Shown here: one piece after another, positions 24,163 through 35,720 of the stretch
How positions within the stretch are numbered: the first letter of the stretch is position 1
Layout of the letters: each line of letters opens with the position of its first letter
NCBI RefSeq assembly: GCF_014529535.1
Contig: NW_023503302.1
Coordinates: 2,598,706 to 2,662,705, forward strand
Length of the DNA: 64,000 nt
Source of the DNA: Bradysia coprophila
Taxonomy: Eukaryota; Arthropoda; Insecta; Diptera; Sciaridae
Direction of reading: 5' to 3'
Translations under genes and position numbers: made by a program
Notes under the pieces: generated by a model
Told to the model about the DNA's origin: nothing
The model's input: the letters and a program-made list of their open reading frames with translations, nothing else
Database searches by the model: none

Positions 24163-27100
24163 TATATAAATTCAATGTTTCAAACAATCTGTAATGAGTG
24201 TGTTCAACAAAATGTATATACTAGTCAAAATTTGTGTGTCCACCCGCCTTCTTTCAGAACATTGGGTCTGACTATTATTTAGATTGGAACACTTTGAACG
24301 CCATATTATGAAAAGTATACGGGTATGTCAGTTAGTACATTTCCTTTTATTTCAAGAAAGAAAAAAAACTTCCGTTTAATTTTACAATAATTTCTATTAA
24401 TTTAATGTTTTTGGGTTTTTTTTTAGATACTTTTCTTATTCGTGTGTAATGGGTTATTGAAAAATCGTAGAAAATGATATAAAAAATGTCTAAAAAACAG
24501 CAGTAAAATCTTTTCTTTCCTTTTTTTCGTGTTTTTCATTTATATAAAAAAATTAAGATTATTTTTAACATTGAATATTTTTGTTTTCTTGTTTCTTGTA
24601 TATTTATTAGTTTTTAGTATTTTGTAGACATATATATAAATGCAGTTTGAAAGTTCGTTTTTTAATTACTTTTAATTATTTTTTTCACTTTTTATTATTT
24701 TTTAGCCATGGTGCTGGTATATTCTTCGGTCCATGATTTCGCTTTTACATTTTAGAAACTCAAAAAGTTTTTTTTTATTCTCCATTCAGTATTGATTTTA
24801 GTTTTGTAGAATTGGATTACAAACGTAAATTGGTACAACAATTATTTCAACGAATAAATATATTAATAGACTTTATAGGATCAGACTTTGTTTTTGTTTA
24901 TTTTCTTTAAATATTTTTTTTTTTATTGAGTAAGAGTTTACTACAACCACACGAATTCCGAAAACTAGTGGTATTTAAAGTGTTACCATCAAATTTTATG
25001 TTTCGATATTAAATTGTTTTTTTATTGAATCCCCTTATCTATCCTATCTGTATAGGGGACAATTGTTTTTTTTACAGTTTAGCTATTTATACAGCTCTTT
25101 TTAAACGAAAACGAATAATTTAAATTGCAAAATATTGAAAAAAGACTAGAAAAATTAACTGCAATTCTAATGCTTGTTTCTCTTGTGTATAAATAAGTGG
25201 AATTGTGGAAAAGAAAAAATAATACAAAAAAGACCAGCCCATGTGAAAATATTGCACTGAATTTAGTACACAATAGACAATACCAACACAGTACAAACTA
25301 TGTCATCTTAACCACTTATGTTGCCAAACAAAATACTAAACAATGCCTTTCAGATCACTAGGCAACCAAATATTATTCTGGAATCCTCGGAAATGGTGGA
25401 ATAGTGGGGGTCACCAAAACGACAACTCAAAAGTCACTATCAACTCAGGGTATGTTGCTAGTTTTCATATAATCATTGCTACGAAATGTTCAAGAACATA
25501 TTGACGTGAAACAGACTTATGAAGGATCGTAAGGATTCCAGATAAGTATCTTTACGTCCCTCAACAGGCTCTTTCGCCGAGCCCATGTATTGCTTATAGT
25601 GAATCAATACAGACCGATCACATGAGATCGATTCGAATAAGTAGGAGACATAAAACGACGACGTTGATTCATGAGTCATGATAACACAAAGAACACAGAA
25701 TTTGTATATTGTAAATGAAGTCATATGTTGATAATGGGCTGTTGTGTTCTGCTTTATACTAAGGTACTCACTTGATTCAGGTAAAATATCGTAAATCTAA
25801 TAATGTCGTGTCTACATCTTTTCTACGGACTTAGTCCTGTAATTTTTTGTGAAGCAGCCAAAAACAGTTATTATTTTCACATGGGAAGTAAAAATAGTTT
25901 TAACGGAGCCTATTTCTTGTGGAATTTAAATTGTCTAAAGAATTTGTTTGAAAAAAAGGCCTTAAAAACAGGCACTATGAAAGTTTACGAGTATTGAAAT
26001 TTTCAATTATTTTTTTCTCAAATAAATTATTTTTACCAGAAAATTATTTGTAATATGAAAATCGAAAATTTAATTTTCTTCTCTCAATTAATTTTTGTTT
26101 TTCCATTTTAATTTTATACATCGCTATAACTAAATATATTTTTACGAATGACTAGAATAGATAAAAAAGATTTTTAATTTTTCTTATTCTTTTTTCTTTG
26201 GTTTTATAAATAAAAAATTTCTATTTTACAATTTCCACTAATTTTTAAAAAAACTAATTACGCTTCTCAACGTCAAAAGGTTAAAACTCAATAAATATGT
26301 TGTGCAGCGATAATGATCAAAATGATACTGTCGATGATCACGACCCTTCTAGACTGTTGATGAATCCCTAATTTATTGAACCTTTCACAGAATTCAGGCT
26401 GACTGTCTGTTTTCTCCTTCAATATTTTCAACAAATCGATACAAAATTATATCACTTCATTTGTTTTAACATAAATTTTGCTACATAAAAGCTTTACAGC
26501 CTAGAATCTAGTTCCTCCTTTTTATCCGTCTGCAAAAGGTTGAATGGAAAATAGTGTTCTGTCCTACACTACAATAATTTTCTTTAGCTAAATTCAAGAA
26601 GTCTGGACCCTTTCCTAGACGTATATTTGATCTATTTAATGAAAAAGAACTGACTTGGTCATTGAGGTTGATATCCAATCAAAACCTGGTTTTCAATATC
26701 TTGTGTCCACTATCAGGGGACTTCTAAGGACAAGCGAGGCTCGGGCACCACTACTCGAATGATGAGCACCACTACATCTTTCCAGTTTTACTTGAAAGAG
26801 CACCACTACTCCCAGATTCGCTTGTTGTATGAGCACCACTACTCCCAAACACAAGTCGGCGTCCCTGTCCACTATTTATAATTTACGCTCACTCTAAACG
26901 TTGTCATTGTATATACAAGACAATCGTTTATATCAAAATCACATTTTTGGTTAAACCAAATATGTTTTCCAAATCAATTTCATTTCATTGCTTCAGACAA
27001 TGAATTAAACTGGAAACAAATTTGATTTGGGTTTATTAAATCTTGAAACTGTGCTATAAAAACTGGAATTTATTCCACATATAATTGTGATGGAAATTGC

Positions 27101-28090
27101 TGTTGCTTTCCAATTTCCACCACAATGTGGAAGAAACTCCAATAAACTCCAATTTGATGAATTGATATTTAATTCATTTCATAATTATCATGGAACTATA
27201 CAACAAATCTAGTTTGTCTGAAAATAATTTTAAAATTGGTCGACTATTTTCGGTTGAATTAGTTCAGGTGTCTTTGAGAAATAAACTGAATACTGGACAC
27301 GTTAGATCGATTTTTAAATTTATAAATTTTTATTACTTCAAATTTAGATGATAATGAAGCAGACCTATTTGTGAGGGATATTGTTGAAATATTTTTTTCT
27401 TTTTTCTGGGTCAAAAAAAAGTTCGTCGCTTAAAACGCTTGAAGAAAATATTTGGTCAAATTTTTCGAAACTTTGTTGTTGCTATTTATTTTCGGTAATA
27501 ATTTGTTTAATTGAATTGAATTGAATTAGTTTGATTAATGATTATGACACTACGTCAGATAAAATGTATATACGAACTAGCCTCATCTTCAATCCTAACG
27601 TAAGAAGCGTTGCAATCCTAACGAAAAAAAAAAACTTCCCCTTCAGAATGTGTTAGATTTACCTGAAACCACCTGATCTTAACCTGATTAATTTTGACAT
27701 AACCTCAATTGACTCCAGTTGACCTGAATATAGAGTAAAATCAAACCTGACCTGAATCCTGACAGGTCACCTGAAATATTTGTGTGATAATTTTGACTGG
27801 AAAGCAGGTTTGAATAGTTAGGTCAGGCTCTTTTTTTAACACTACCTGACCTGATCTAATCTTTCAGGTCAAATTGAGTTGCCAACGGGCTTGGTATCGG
27901 TCGACCTATTACGATTTCTTGTCAATTAGACGGTGTATTTTCCATTTTTTAAAAACTTGTAAAAATTGTTTTAACAAAATATTATATTTGACGGATTCCT
28001 TTTTTAACTCGTCAGTCTAGCACTATCCACTATATCGAACGTCATCAGTGAATCGTTCTTTCCGTACCAAATGCACGCACATCCTTCCCT
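24163..28090. other. Gene-poor AT-rich DNA
   Basis: Long T-rich and A-rich tracts, no supported exon. Between 26,740 and 26,860 the motif GAGCACCACTACTC occurs about four times at irregular spacing. At 27,650-27,880 words such as ACCTGACCTGAA and their complements recur, resembling a similar tract at 56,950-57,200. The remainder shows nothing definite. Confidence 0.5.
26749..26855. repeat. Interspersed GAGCACCACTACTC motif, four copies
   Basis: Copies at about 26749 (GGGCACCACTACTC), 26766 (GAGCACCACTACAT), 26798 and 26841, in the same orientation but at unequal spacing. Confidence 0.7.
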
Positions 28091-28094
28091 TAAA

Positions 28095-28135
28095 TATAAA
28101 TATAAAACCAAACCACAAAAAGACGGTCAGTGTCA
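28095..28135 (+). promoter_or_regulatory. Candidate RNA polymerase II core promoter
   Basis: TATAAATATAAAA (28095-28107) is followed by GGTCAGTGTCAGTAC. TCAGTG places a possible start at about 28,129, roughly 28-30 bp after the TATA element, matching the arthropod TATA-Inr (TCAGT) arrangement. A possible donor (GGGG|GTGAGC) follows at about 28,153. No plus-strand coding exon is evident nearby, so the transcript might be non-coding or have a distant second exon. Confidence 0.35.
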
Positions 28136-29544
28136 GTACTTTTCAGCCTGGGGGTGAGCTTGTGTAAAGTAGAAAAGTGTATTTTGTGTTATGTAAATGA
28201 ATTATAAAATTCTGAAAAAATAGTGAAGTCAATTATAGAACATTTTCGTCCAATGATCCAATGAAATATACCTCTAATTATTTACAAATAATTCGTTAAA
28301 TTACATCTTTTTATTGAATATCTTCTTATGGACTATTAATGTATATATATTGGGTTCCCTAATAACTACGAGCATATAAATTACACATTAATTGTCACAT
28401 TCCGTTCAAAGTATATTTCACTCTTCTTTTGAGAATTTATTTACCAAGCGAACTCTCTTATCGCTTATCTCTCTCTCTCTCTCTCTCTATCTTTCTTTCT
28501 TCGTACTCTTTCTTACTTTTCAATTGAAAATATTGTGCTCCTTCTAAATTTATACTAGCTATATTATTCTTTAAGATTTTAAGTTTTTCTTTTTCTCTTT
28601 TTATATAAATTGTTCGATTTGGCACAGTACATGATCAATTTCTTTAGCTAAAAATGCGATTAGGTTCTAAAGCTAAAAAACATTTGAAAGTTAATCTATA
28701 CAAATACAACAAAAACGAATTTTTATTGCACTTTTTAGAAAGAAACAACTCAGTGAAACGATGAACGATTCTAAGCAATTCCTTTTTAATTCATCATTCA
28801 TCTCCAAATCTACATAAGAAACATTCCAATCCGTATGCTGCCGCTCGGTTGTTGAGGCACACGATCTGTATTGTCACACCTACACATCTAGTGCCAAAAG
28901 AAAGAATTTTCCCAACTAGTGTGAAAATATCGCGACCACGTCCTAAAAACGTTATTCCGAACTTATGATGAAAGGCTTTTTTAGCTAAATCGATTCGAAC
29001 CTCTCATTCGCTAAAAAAGCCTTTTAGCATGCGTTAGGAATCGGTAACTACTTCATATCCTAATACAGAGCTGACACATTGAAACGCACTGAATGTGCAG
29101 ACTTTCGAAAAGCTCTCGTGAAATGTCGTTTCTTGGATGAGCCCCGATTTTTTTATTGGTATTTGTATAAATTAGTTTCACCTTCAAATAACGTTTGTCA
29201 ATCATCTACTTGTTTATGTTGTCAAAACGGAACATTATATCCATCACATCTAAAGTTTGTAACTCTAAAAAATTTAATTTAAATTTTACAAACGAAAACA
29301 ATTTATTTTCGAAGATACACAAACAAAAAATGCTCTCGTATAATTTGCAGTGTATTGGTTGCGCATTTTTTCTTGCTTCATATCATTTAACATAATTTTT
29401 CTCAATTTATATTTTGCAGCCTGTAGCGACTAATTTTTGTCTGTTTGTTTCTGAACTGAAATCGCATTCCAATTCTTTGAAATCATTCATTTTCAACGCG
29501 TAAAAAGTATAAGTAAGGAACAAAATGATCATTTTTCTTTAAAC
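28136..29544. other. Non-coding DNA downstream of tweety
   Basis: Contains a (CT)n microsatellite (about 28,468-28,488) and a hairpin with arms AAAGGCTTTTTTAGC (28971-28985) and its complement (29010-29024). A diverged relative of this hairpin region may lie at about 45,600-45,710. No gene seen; the part nearest 29,544 is presumably tweety 3' UTR. Confidence 0.45.
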
Positions 29545-32480
29545 TTACAATTCAGTCACAGCATAATTAGATTCGTCGTTTGGATTAATTGTTGTTGGTG
29601 TTTGGGTTACAGTCGGAGGTGATTGGGGTTTTTGTGGAACGGGTACCGCAATTGGTTCGGTTGATTGTACTGGTTTTAGTATTGGATCCATTATTTTGGG
29701 TGGTGGAATGGCTTTGCCGGTTGGTGGAGTTTTCAGCGTTCGCTGAAGGGTTCTAATCGAATGGACAATTGCGGATTTGGTGGTTAGTTATATGCTAATC
29801 GAACGAAAACGACATCACACTAAAGTTATTAGCACTCACCTAGTCATCGGCGGCGGAACTGAATCTAATTTGATACTGTCCTGTGAATCGGTATTTTGTT
29901 TCGGTATTTCCGGCAACGGACAATTTAGTATGGATGGTTTCGTCGAAAATGAACCTTTCTCATCGTACTTGCCACCAGGCCTCATCGTTGAGCATTTGTA
30001 AATTTGCTTGTCCCGTTCATACATGGCACTGTCGATAGCATTCGAACTTGGTATGGTTTCGATATCACGCACTGAATTCGGCTGGCGGCGTAATGTAGCT
30101 GCTGCGTATGCACTAGGATTGTGATGATTCATTTGGGAAAGTGGTGGCATTTGTCTGACGTAAATCGGTTGTAGCGGCTGTGGTGCTGCGTTGTGATACT
30201 GTTGATATTGGTGTTGTTGCTGTTGTTGTATTTGTTGTTGTTGTTGATGCTGTAAATGTTGTTGTTGTTGATGCTGTAAATGTTGTTGATGCTGTAAATG
30301 TTGTTGTTGTTGCTGTAAATGTTGTTGCTGTTGTAGCGGTAATGGCGGTTGTGTTATTATAGGAGGTTGCTGCGAATGAGAATAATGAGGAGGCCCTGTG
30401 TCGCTACAGGCTGGTGATTTTCAGTAGAAGTCATTCGCTTCCAGTGTTTTGCATTGCTTGCTCAAGGTAGCATATTTACCGTTGGTCTTGTTTGGTCCTG
30501 AGAAATAAACTTTGTAAATTTTTCTTTAAAATTTTCTGTTAACGGAATTCGGCTGAAGGGGTGACAAAAACAAAATATTTTCGGATTAATTCAGTCAACG
30601 ACTGTCGTCAATAAGTTTTTTTTTCTGTGTAATAATGAAATTTGAATAAATCTCACCGTGTTTTCCTCCGCCACCATGGTGTGGACTGTGATTATGTGAT
30701 GGCAAACGTCCAAGAGTATGTGTGCCAAGCTGTCGCATATTTTGTTGTTGCTGCTGATGCTGTTGAGCAGCCAAAATTTCTTGCTGTTTGTTTCGAGGAT
30801 ATTGTAACGTATGAGATCCACTGATGGCAGGAGGGCTGGAAACGATTCCGATTTAGTTCTGCTGATCAATTTTCAATTTTAAATATAAAGCTACCCATTA
30901 TTGTGATTTCGAGGCAATGTCCTTGCCATTGTCTGATGATTGGGTACGGGTTGATGTGATATATAAGTTGGTTCATCTACTTGGGCATACTCGTTCCGTT
31001 TTCTTATATAAATCCATGTATGAGAATCCACCCACACCATCACAGTCAGTAGAATTGCAGCCGTAAAACTGGCAATCAACATTAGAACGAGTCCCAGCAG
31101 TCCTCCCTCGCATAAACCTCGTGTGGCAGCCAAGTAGCTGTAATGTACGATTCGACAATCGACGACTGCAGTCAATTGCGTTAGCAGTCGTTCGCTTATG
31201 TTTAAATCGGCCATCACGGCACCTAATTTGGGCTGTAGTCCAGATGATTTGAACAATACCAGCGAAATTTTCGATACAATATTCATCGCCGATCTGGCAT
31301 TGTTGATTGAGTTTTGTGACTCGCGTAATCTTTGGGTGAACGGATTCGAGCGAGCTGTTTCACATTGCGTATAGTACAACAGAACTTCAGTGGGAAGTTC
31401 ATTGGGTGCTTCGGAAACCAGATAATCAGCTGGATCCATGCAAAGATCTCCGACGGCAACAGATGTTGATAAATACAGACCGGACATCAGCCAAGAGCCA
31501 GTTACTGCTAGCAATCCACAAACACTGAATAATATCAACGCACATCGAGAGTGACGAGCCACTCCCACCAATAAAACAGCACACAGTACCAGCAATAGAG
31601 CGAGTACAGCTACTGTTCCAGGCCATCTGATCAGTTCCCATTTGTCTCCGGTCTGTAACACAACGATTTTTCATTGTTAAAATGACGCAGTGACATGATT
31701 GTTATGATATATACTTACTGCTAGGAAGGAAGACATTGTTATTCCCATCAGTGGACGTCTAATATCTCCAGCAGCATTAGTAGCGACCGTCACATTTCCC
31801 TGTACCGCATTCAAAGAAATAATTAGCAATGACAAGGCGGTTTGATTCGACGCAGGCTGATCGAATATATCCGCTAATTCAACCAATTGTGGTCGTATTC
31901 GTTGAGACAATGTGTTCTCCAGAATATTTGTTTGATTGCGCACGGATGAAATAATGTTATCCACTTTCCGACCGGCTGTCAATACTTCTAGAAGTCCGTT
32001 GTGTAAATCATCATTGCCGTAGAGTCCTTTAACGGAATAGAAACGGGACCGTGAAAATAATCACGAATTTAATCACAAAACGGATTGATCAATAATACCT
32101 AAACCAATAGCAGCGCAACATAACACGGTCACTACGGATAGGGTTACTTTCAAGCTAGTAATGGAATGGGCTGGTCTGGGCTTACGATCACAACACCGTG
32201 TAAGTAAATATAAAAGTAATCCAAACAACGACACGATGAGCAAAGCTGCAGGAACCGAGCCCAAAATTCCTAAACTCTACAATCATATACATTTTGCGTT
32301 GAACATAAATGGGCGAGACACTATATTGGAGTTTCAATCAAAATTTACCTCTAAATACACTTCATCTGTTGGTCTAAATGTACTATTGGTCCTATGAAAT
32401 GTGATATTGTAATGTGGCAATGTATGCAATAGCTTTGCTATTAGAGGTATTTTATATTGCTCATCGACAGTCGACCTCAT
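29545..32480 (-). CDS. Tweety-family membrane protein, two C-terminal isoforms
   Basis: Tweety homologues are multi-pass plasma-membrane proteins linked to anion conductance and lipid handling. Long form, minus-strand exons: 32480-32349, 32276-32099, 32026-31719, 31652-30895, 30835-30657, 30410-29840, 29752-29545. All junctions are GT-AG and in phase, 777 aa. A short form replaces the last two exons with 30497-30421 (543 aa, ending KTLEANDFY). Five hydrophobic segments lie near residues 47-67, 83-101, 216-238, 244-266 and 389-413. The family-typical N-terminus has LPHYNITFHRTNSTF, followed by LLTRCCDRKP. The extracellular part has NPF and several cysteines (near 277, 303, 372, 387). The long tail has glutamine runs coded by mixed CAA/CAG, a proline-rich stretch and a C-terminal VTEL. 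It resembles Drosophila tweety-2 more than tweety; that subtype is inference. Confidence 0.93.
30190..30350 (-). repeat. CAA/CAG triplet-rich tract in tweety coding exon
   Basis: On the minus strand the exon reads as runs of CAA and CAG broken by CATTTACAG modules. The module of CATTTACAG plus CAA repeats occurs about four times. Mixed codons and the interruptions make it less prone to pure-triplet slippage. It lies in the cytoplasmic tail of the long isoform. Confidence 0.85.
30421..30497 (-). CDS. Alternative terminal exon of tweety (short isoform)
   Basis: Acceptor TTTCTCAG at 30498-30505, then 77 nt that continue exon 30835-30657 in phase and stop at TGA (30421-30423). It encodes KYATLSKQCKTLEANDFY at the end, a conserved-looking tail. 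An internal donor (AACG|GTAAAT, near 30,478) would also keep phase into the exon starting 30410, so cassette use is possible. Confidence 0.75.
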
Positions 32481-35400
32481 TGTGTTTAGATTTAATTCCG
32501 TAAATAAAATTTGCACAAAAATTGAGGGTTGTTTTACGAACCACTCCACACACTACCTCGACCTATTTCGTTACAGAATCACTGAATCAATTGAATTAAG
32601 TCATCGTCACTGTTTAGTTTGTCGGCCTCAAATGGTAATCCAAAATAGTTTCTAACAAATAATTTTGCAAGAAAATTTCACATCTACACAACTCCTTTTA
32701 CACTTATTCACTCGCTATGGTCACACCCTTGCTGAATAATACCAGTGTAGACCAAAAATAATCGAAAATATCGATCAACCTATATTGGGGTTGATGGTTG
32801 GTTCACCGGTGTTGCCATCTATTGTATTATTATCAGTTCAAAAAGGGATGGAATACGAAATTCAAAATTTGACAAACTCAGTGTATATTATGTGTATACG
32901 AAAACGAATTGTATAATGAAACTTAAAAATGAAATGTAAATATGACACCGGCAGACAGTAGAATGCAATAGAATTTGAACTTAGTTTACAGCATACAACA
33001 ATTTAATGCTTCGTCTCGATTCACGGATCGAATAATTTAAGTATGGCATCACATAGTTGATCATGGTCGGTATCACTATCTCAATATTATGCTTGACCTT
33101 TAGTATTCAAGTGGAAAATATAACAAATGACGCCGAAGGAAAGTGGATCCGAATTTCTTCCTTTTTGTTTTTCACGAAATATTTTCCGATGAAAAATTTC
33201 GCCCAAGGCACATAGCCCATTCGAAATATTTACTGCAGATTTTCGTCTTTACAAAATTGAGTTCCAATGGGTATTCTCGTATCTATCATGGTAAACTATG
33301 CGTATTTTTCGCTGTACTTGATCTTGAAATAGAAAATAAAGTAAACAATTTTTCGGTTATGACGCAATTGTAATCAAAGAACCTAATATTTTTCGTAAGA
33401 AAATATTTTGTTTGTGATTAAATTCACGATTTGTACGAATTAAATACTGAATGAGAAAAAAAATTTAGATAGCGGACAGGCCGCTTTGAAATGTCTGCTT
33501 GTTCAAGATTAATTTCATTTTTTGTTGGCGTACAATAGAAATTCGAATTTTTAGTGCTGGTGAACGGTGATAATCTCCCGCTTCATATATTTTCTCTCAC
33601 CAATTCGCCTCTCTAAAATTTTTATGTATTGTACGGTAGATGTGGGATATTTGCCTAGGGCACTTTTAGACTTTTAAACACAATGAAATTTCATTTTGTT
33701 TATAAGTGATACGCAGCGCCGGTTTCTCACGAGATAGACGAATATATTTAAAAGAGTGAGCAATTTTCTGTTGAGAAATGTTTGAATGAAAATCAATTTG
33801 GAACCTTTATGGTTGCCAATTACGCCAAACATCTGGTGGTGGTATTGATCTTATTTATGTTATTGTTTACTGACCTCTCCCACTCTCATCTAATTAACAC
33901 GATGAGGACGCTTTAAAAGTAGCTAAGCTCTCGAATTCGACACTTTAATAGAACAAGGTAATCGATTTAATGATTAGGAATCATCTACGATTTTCATTCA
34001 CCTTTTTACGTACATTTCTTACTCCCTATTCGTTGACTCGACATCTTTGAAATCGAAAATTCAACATTTTTTCAGCAGAAATAGGATGAAAATCTGTAAT
34101 AAATCGTCGCTAGTATTTAAAATATTGGTCAAAAGAACGTATTTTCAATTGATGAGCGTCTTTCCGGCGGCCGAAATCCCATCTGTCCCATTTCAAAGCA
34201 CGATTTAATGATGACCCATTATGTCGTGAAACTTGTCCTTTGCAGAAAAATGTGTAAAAGAAATTTTTATTTATAGAAACTTGAGATTTATATAGACATA
34301 AATCTACAAAGATAGGTACTGCGATAAAATTTACTTTGAAAGAGGAAGAACATGTTTTCCTAAAGAAATTCAGTTACGTGCAACTCAACAAAAAGGAACT
34401 GTATTTAGGCAAATCAGACTTTGACACTTTCGCAAGTAGCATTAAAGATGTGATGTAACGCTTGAGTTTGAATCGAAGCGAAAAGACTGAACAACAATGA
34501 TTTTCCTTTTCAAAAATACTGCAGATCAAGCACCAGGACGGACCCAATTTTCAAATGTATTTCTCAGATTGAATTTTATGAATTTACGTGAAAAATATTT
34601 GAGAAACAGCTCTTGGTGGAGAAATATATTCGGAAAGTTGGTGTTGCCCGTTGGCAGAAAGTATCATATTTTATAGTCCTATGAATCCGAAGCATTATAA
34701 TTTTGTCAACATTTCAATCTAAGTCTTACAAATTATAATGTGAAGGTTGATTCGTTCGTGAAAAGCAGGAGAGTGATAATGTAAATTATACGTAAAATTG
34801 TAGCAATCACAACAAAAACCAGGAACTATTTTGAGGAAAACAATTTTTCCGATTTTTCTTCATTTTCCCTAATTTTCTTGATATTTTCTTGTATTGCCAA
34901 GAAACTATTTTGACGAAAACCCTTTCTTTATTTTCTCAATTTTCCGATTTTACTTAATTTTCCTGACCTTTCCCAATATTCTCGCTGTTCTCTAATATTT
35001 CTCCAAAGATAGTCAATGTGGAAAATTCTCCAATTTTCTAGATTTTTTTTTTTATTTCTTGATTTTCTCTAATTTTCAGCATTTTCTCGATTTCGTGTAG
35101 TTTCAAGAAACTTCAAGAAAACTAAGAAAATTCAAGAAAATAATATCACAGCAGGGTCAGAATATTTTCCAAAAGATTTCCAAAAATCAATTTTAGTAAA
35201 GTTAAGGAAAATGCTGGAAAATTTGAGAAAATGAAAAATGTTTTACGGAAATTAGTCCCTGCAAAATATAATAAGTTTCTCTAACTTACTCCCTATACAC
35301 TTCACGTGTTCGACAAGTTGTGGTATACTAATAGGAGTCATAGGGCCATTACATATATGTGAAACTATCGAATTTTCGTTCATTTTTTTTTTTACTTTAT

Positions 35401-35712
35401 TGTGCAATCATTTTTTCGTAAATTTATTGCAAGTACGTGCTAGGGTATTGTTTGTTTTTTTCTTGTTATCAAAATCAACATCAACTGATTTGCGCACCTA
35501 AAAACAAATTTATTTTTTTTTCAACGCGTCAGGCATTCTAAAAAAAGAAATGATTTCTTAGGTATGGGTTGGTTCTCTGTGTAAAATTGTCGCTTAAATA
35601 CTAATCAACTACAGTAAAATTAATTCAAATAAATTAGTTTTGGAATTTTTCATTGTTTAAATTGTTCCACACGATTTTCTAAAAACACTCGGAACAGTTT
35701 CATTCTTTTATC
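32481..35712. other. Intergenic region between PDXDC1 3' end and tweety 5' end
   Basis: No exon recognised. From 34,840 to 35,100 a pyrimidine-rich stretch repeats TTTTC-type words (ATTTTCTTGATATTTTC and similar). From 35,105 to 35,250 an A/G-rich stretch has complementary composition, so the region may be a decayed foldback. The rest is plain AT-rich DNA. Confidence 0.45.
32718..32727. promoter_or_regulatory. Motif-1-like core promoter element upstream of tweety
   Basis: TGGTCACACC is close to the insect core-promoter motif 1 (YGGTCACACTR, bound by M1BP in Drosophila). It lies about 240 bp upstream of the tweety start codon. A short motif, so the assignment is tentative. Confidence 0.3.
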
Positions 35713-35718
35713 ATTTAT
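35713..35718 (-). terminator. Poly(A) signal of the PDXDC1-like gene
   Basis: AATAAA on the minus strand three bases past the stop codon, pointing to a very short 3' UTR. Confidence 0.55.
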
Positions 35719-35720
35719 TT

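Noticed and set aside
30180-30362. Plus-strand valine-rich frame
   Set aside because: It is the complement of the CAA/CAG-coded glutamine tract of tweety.
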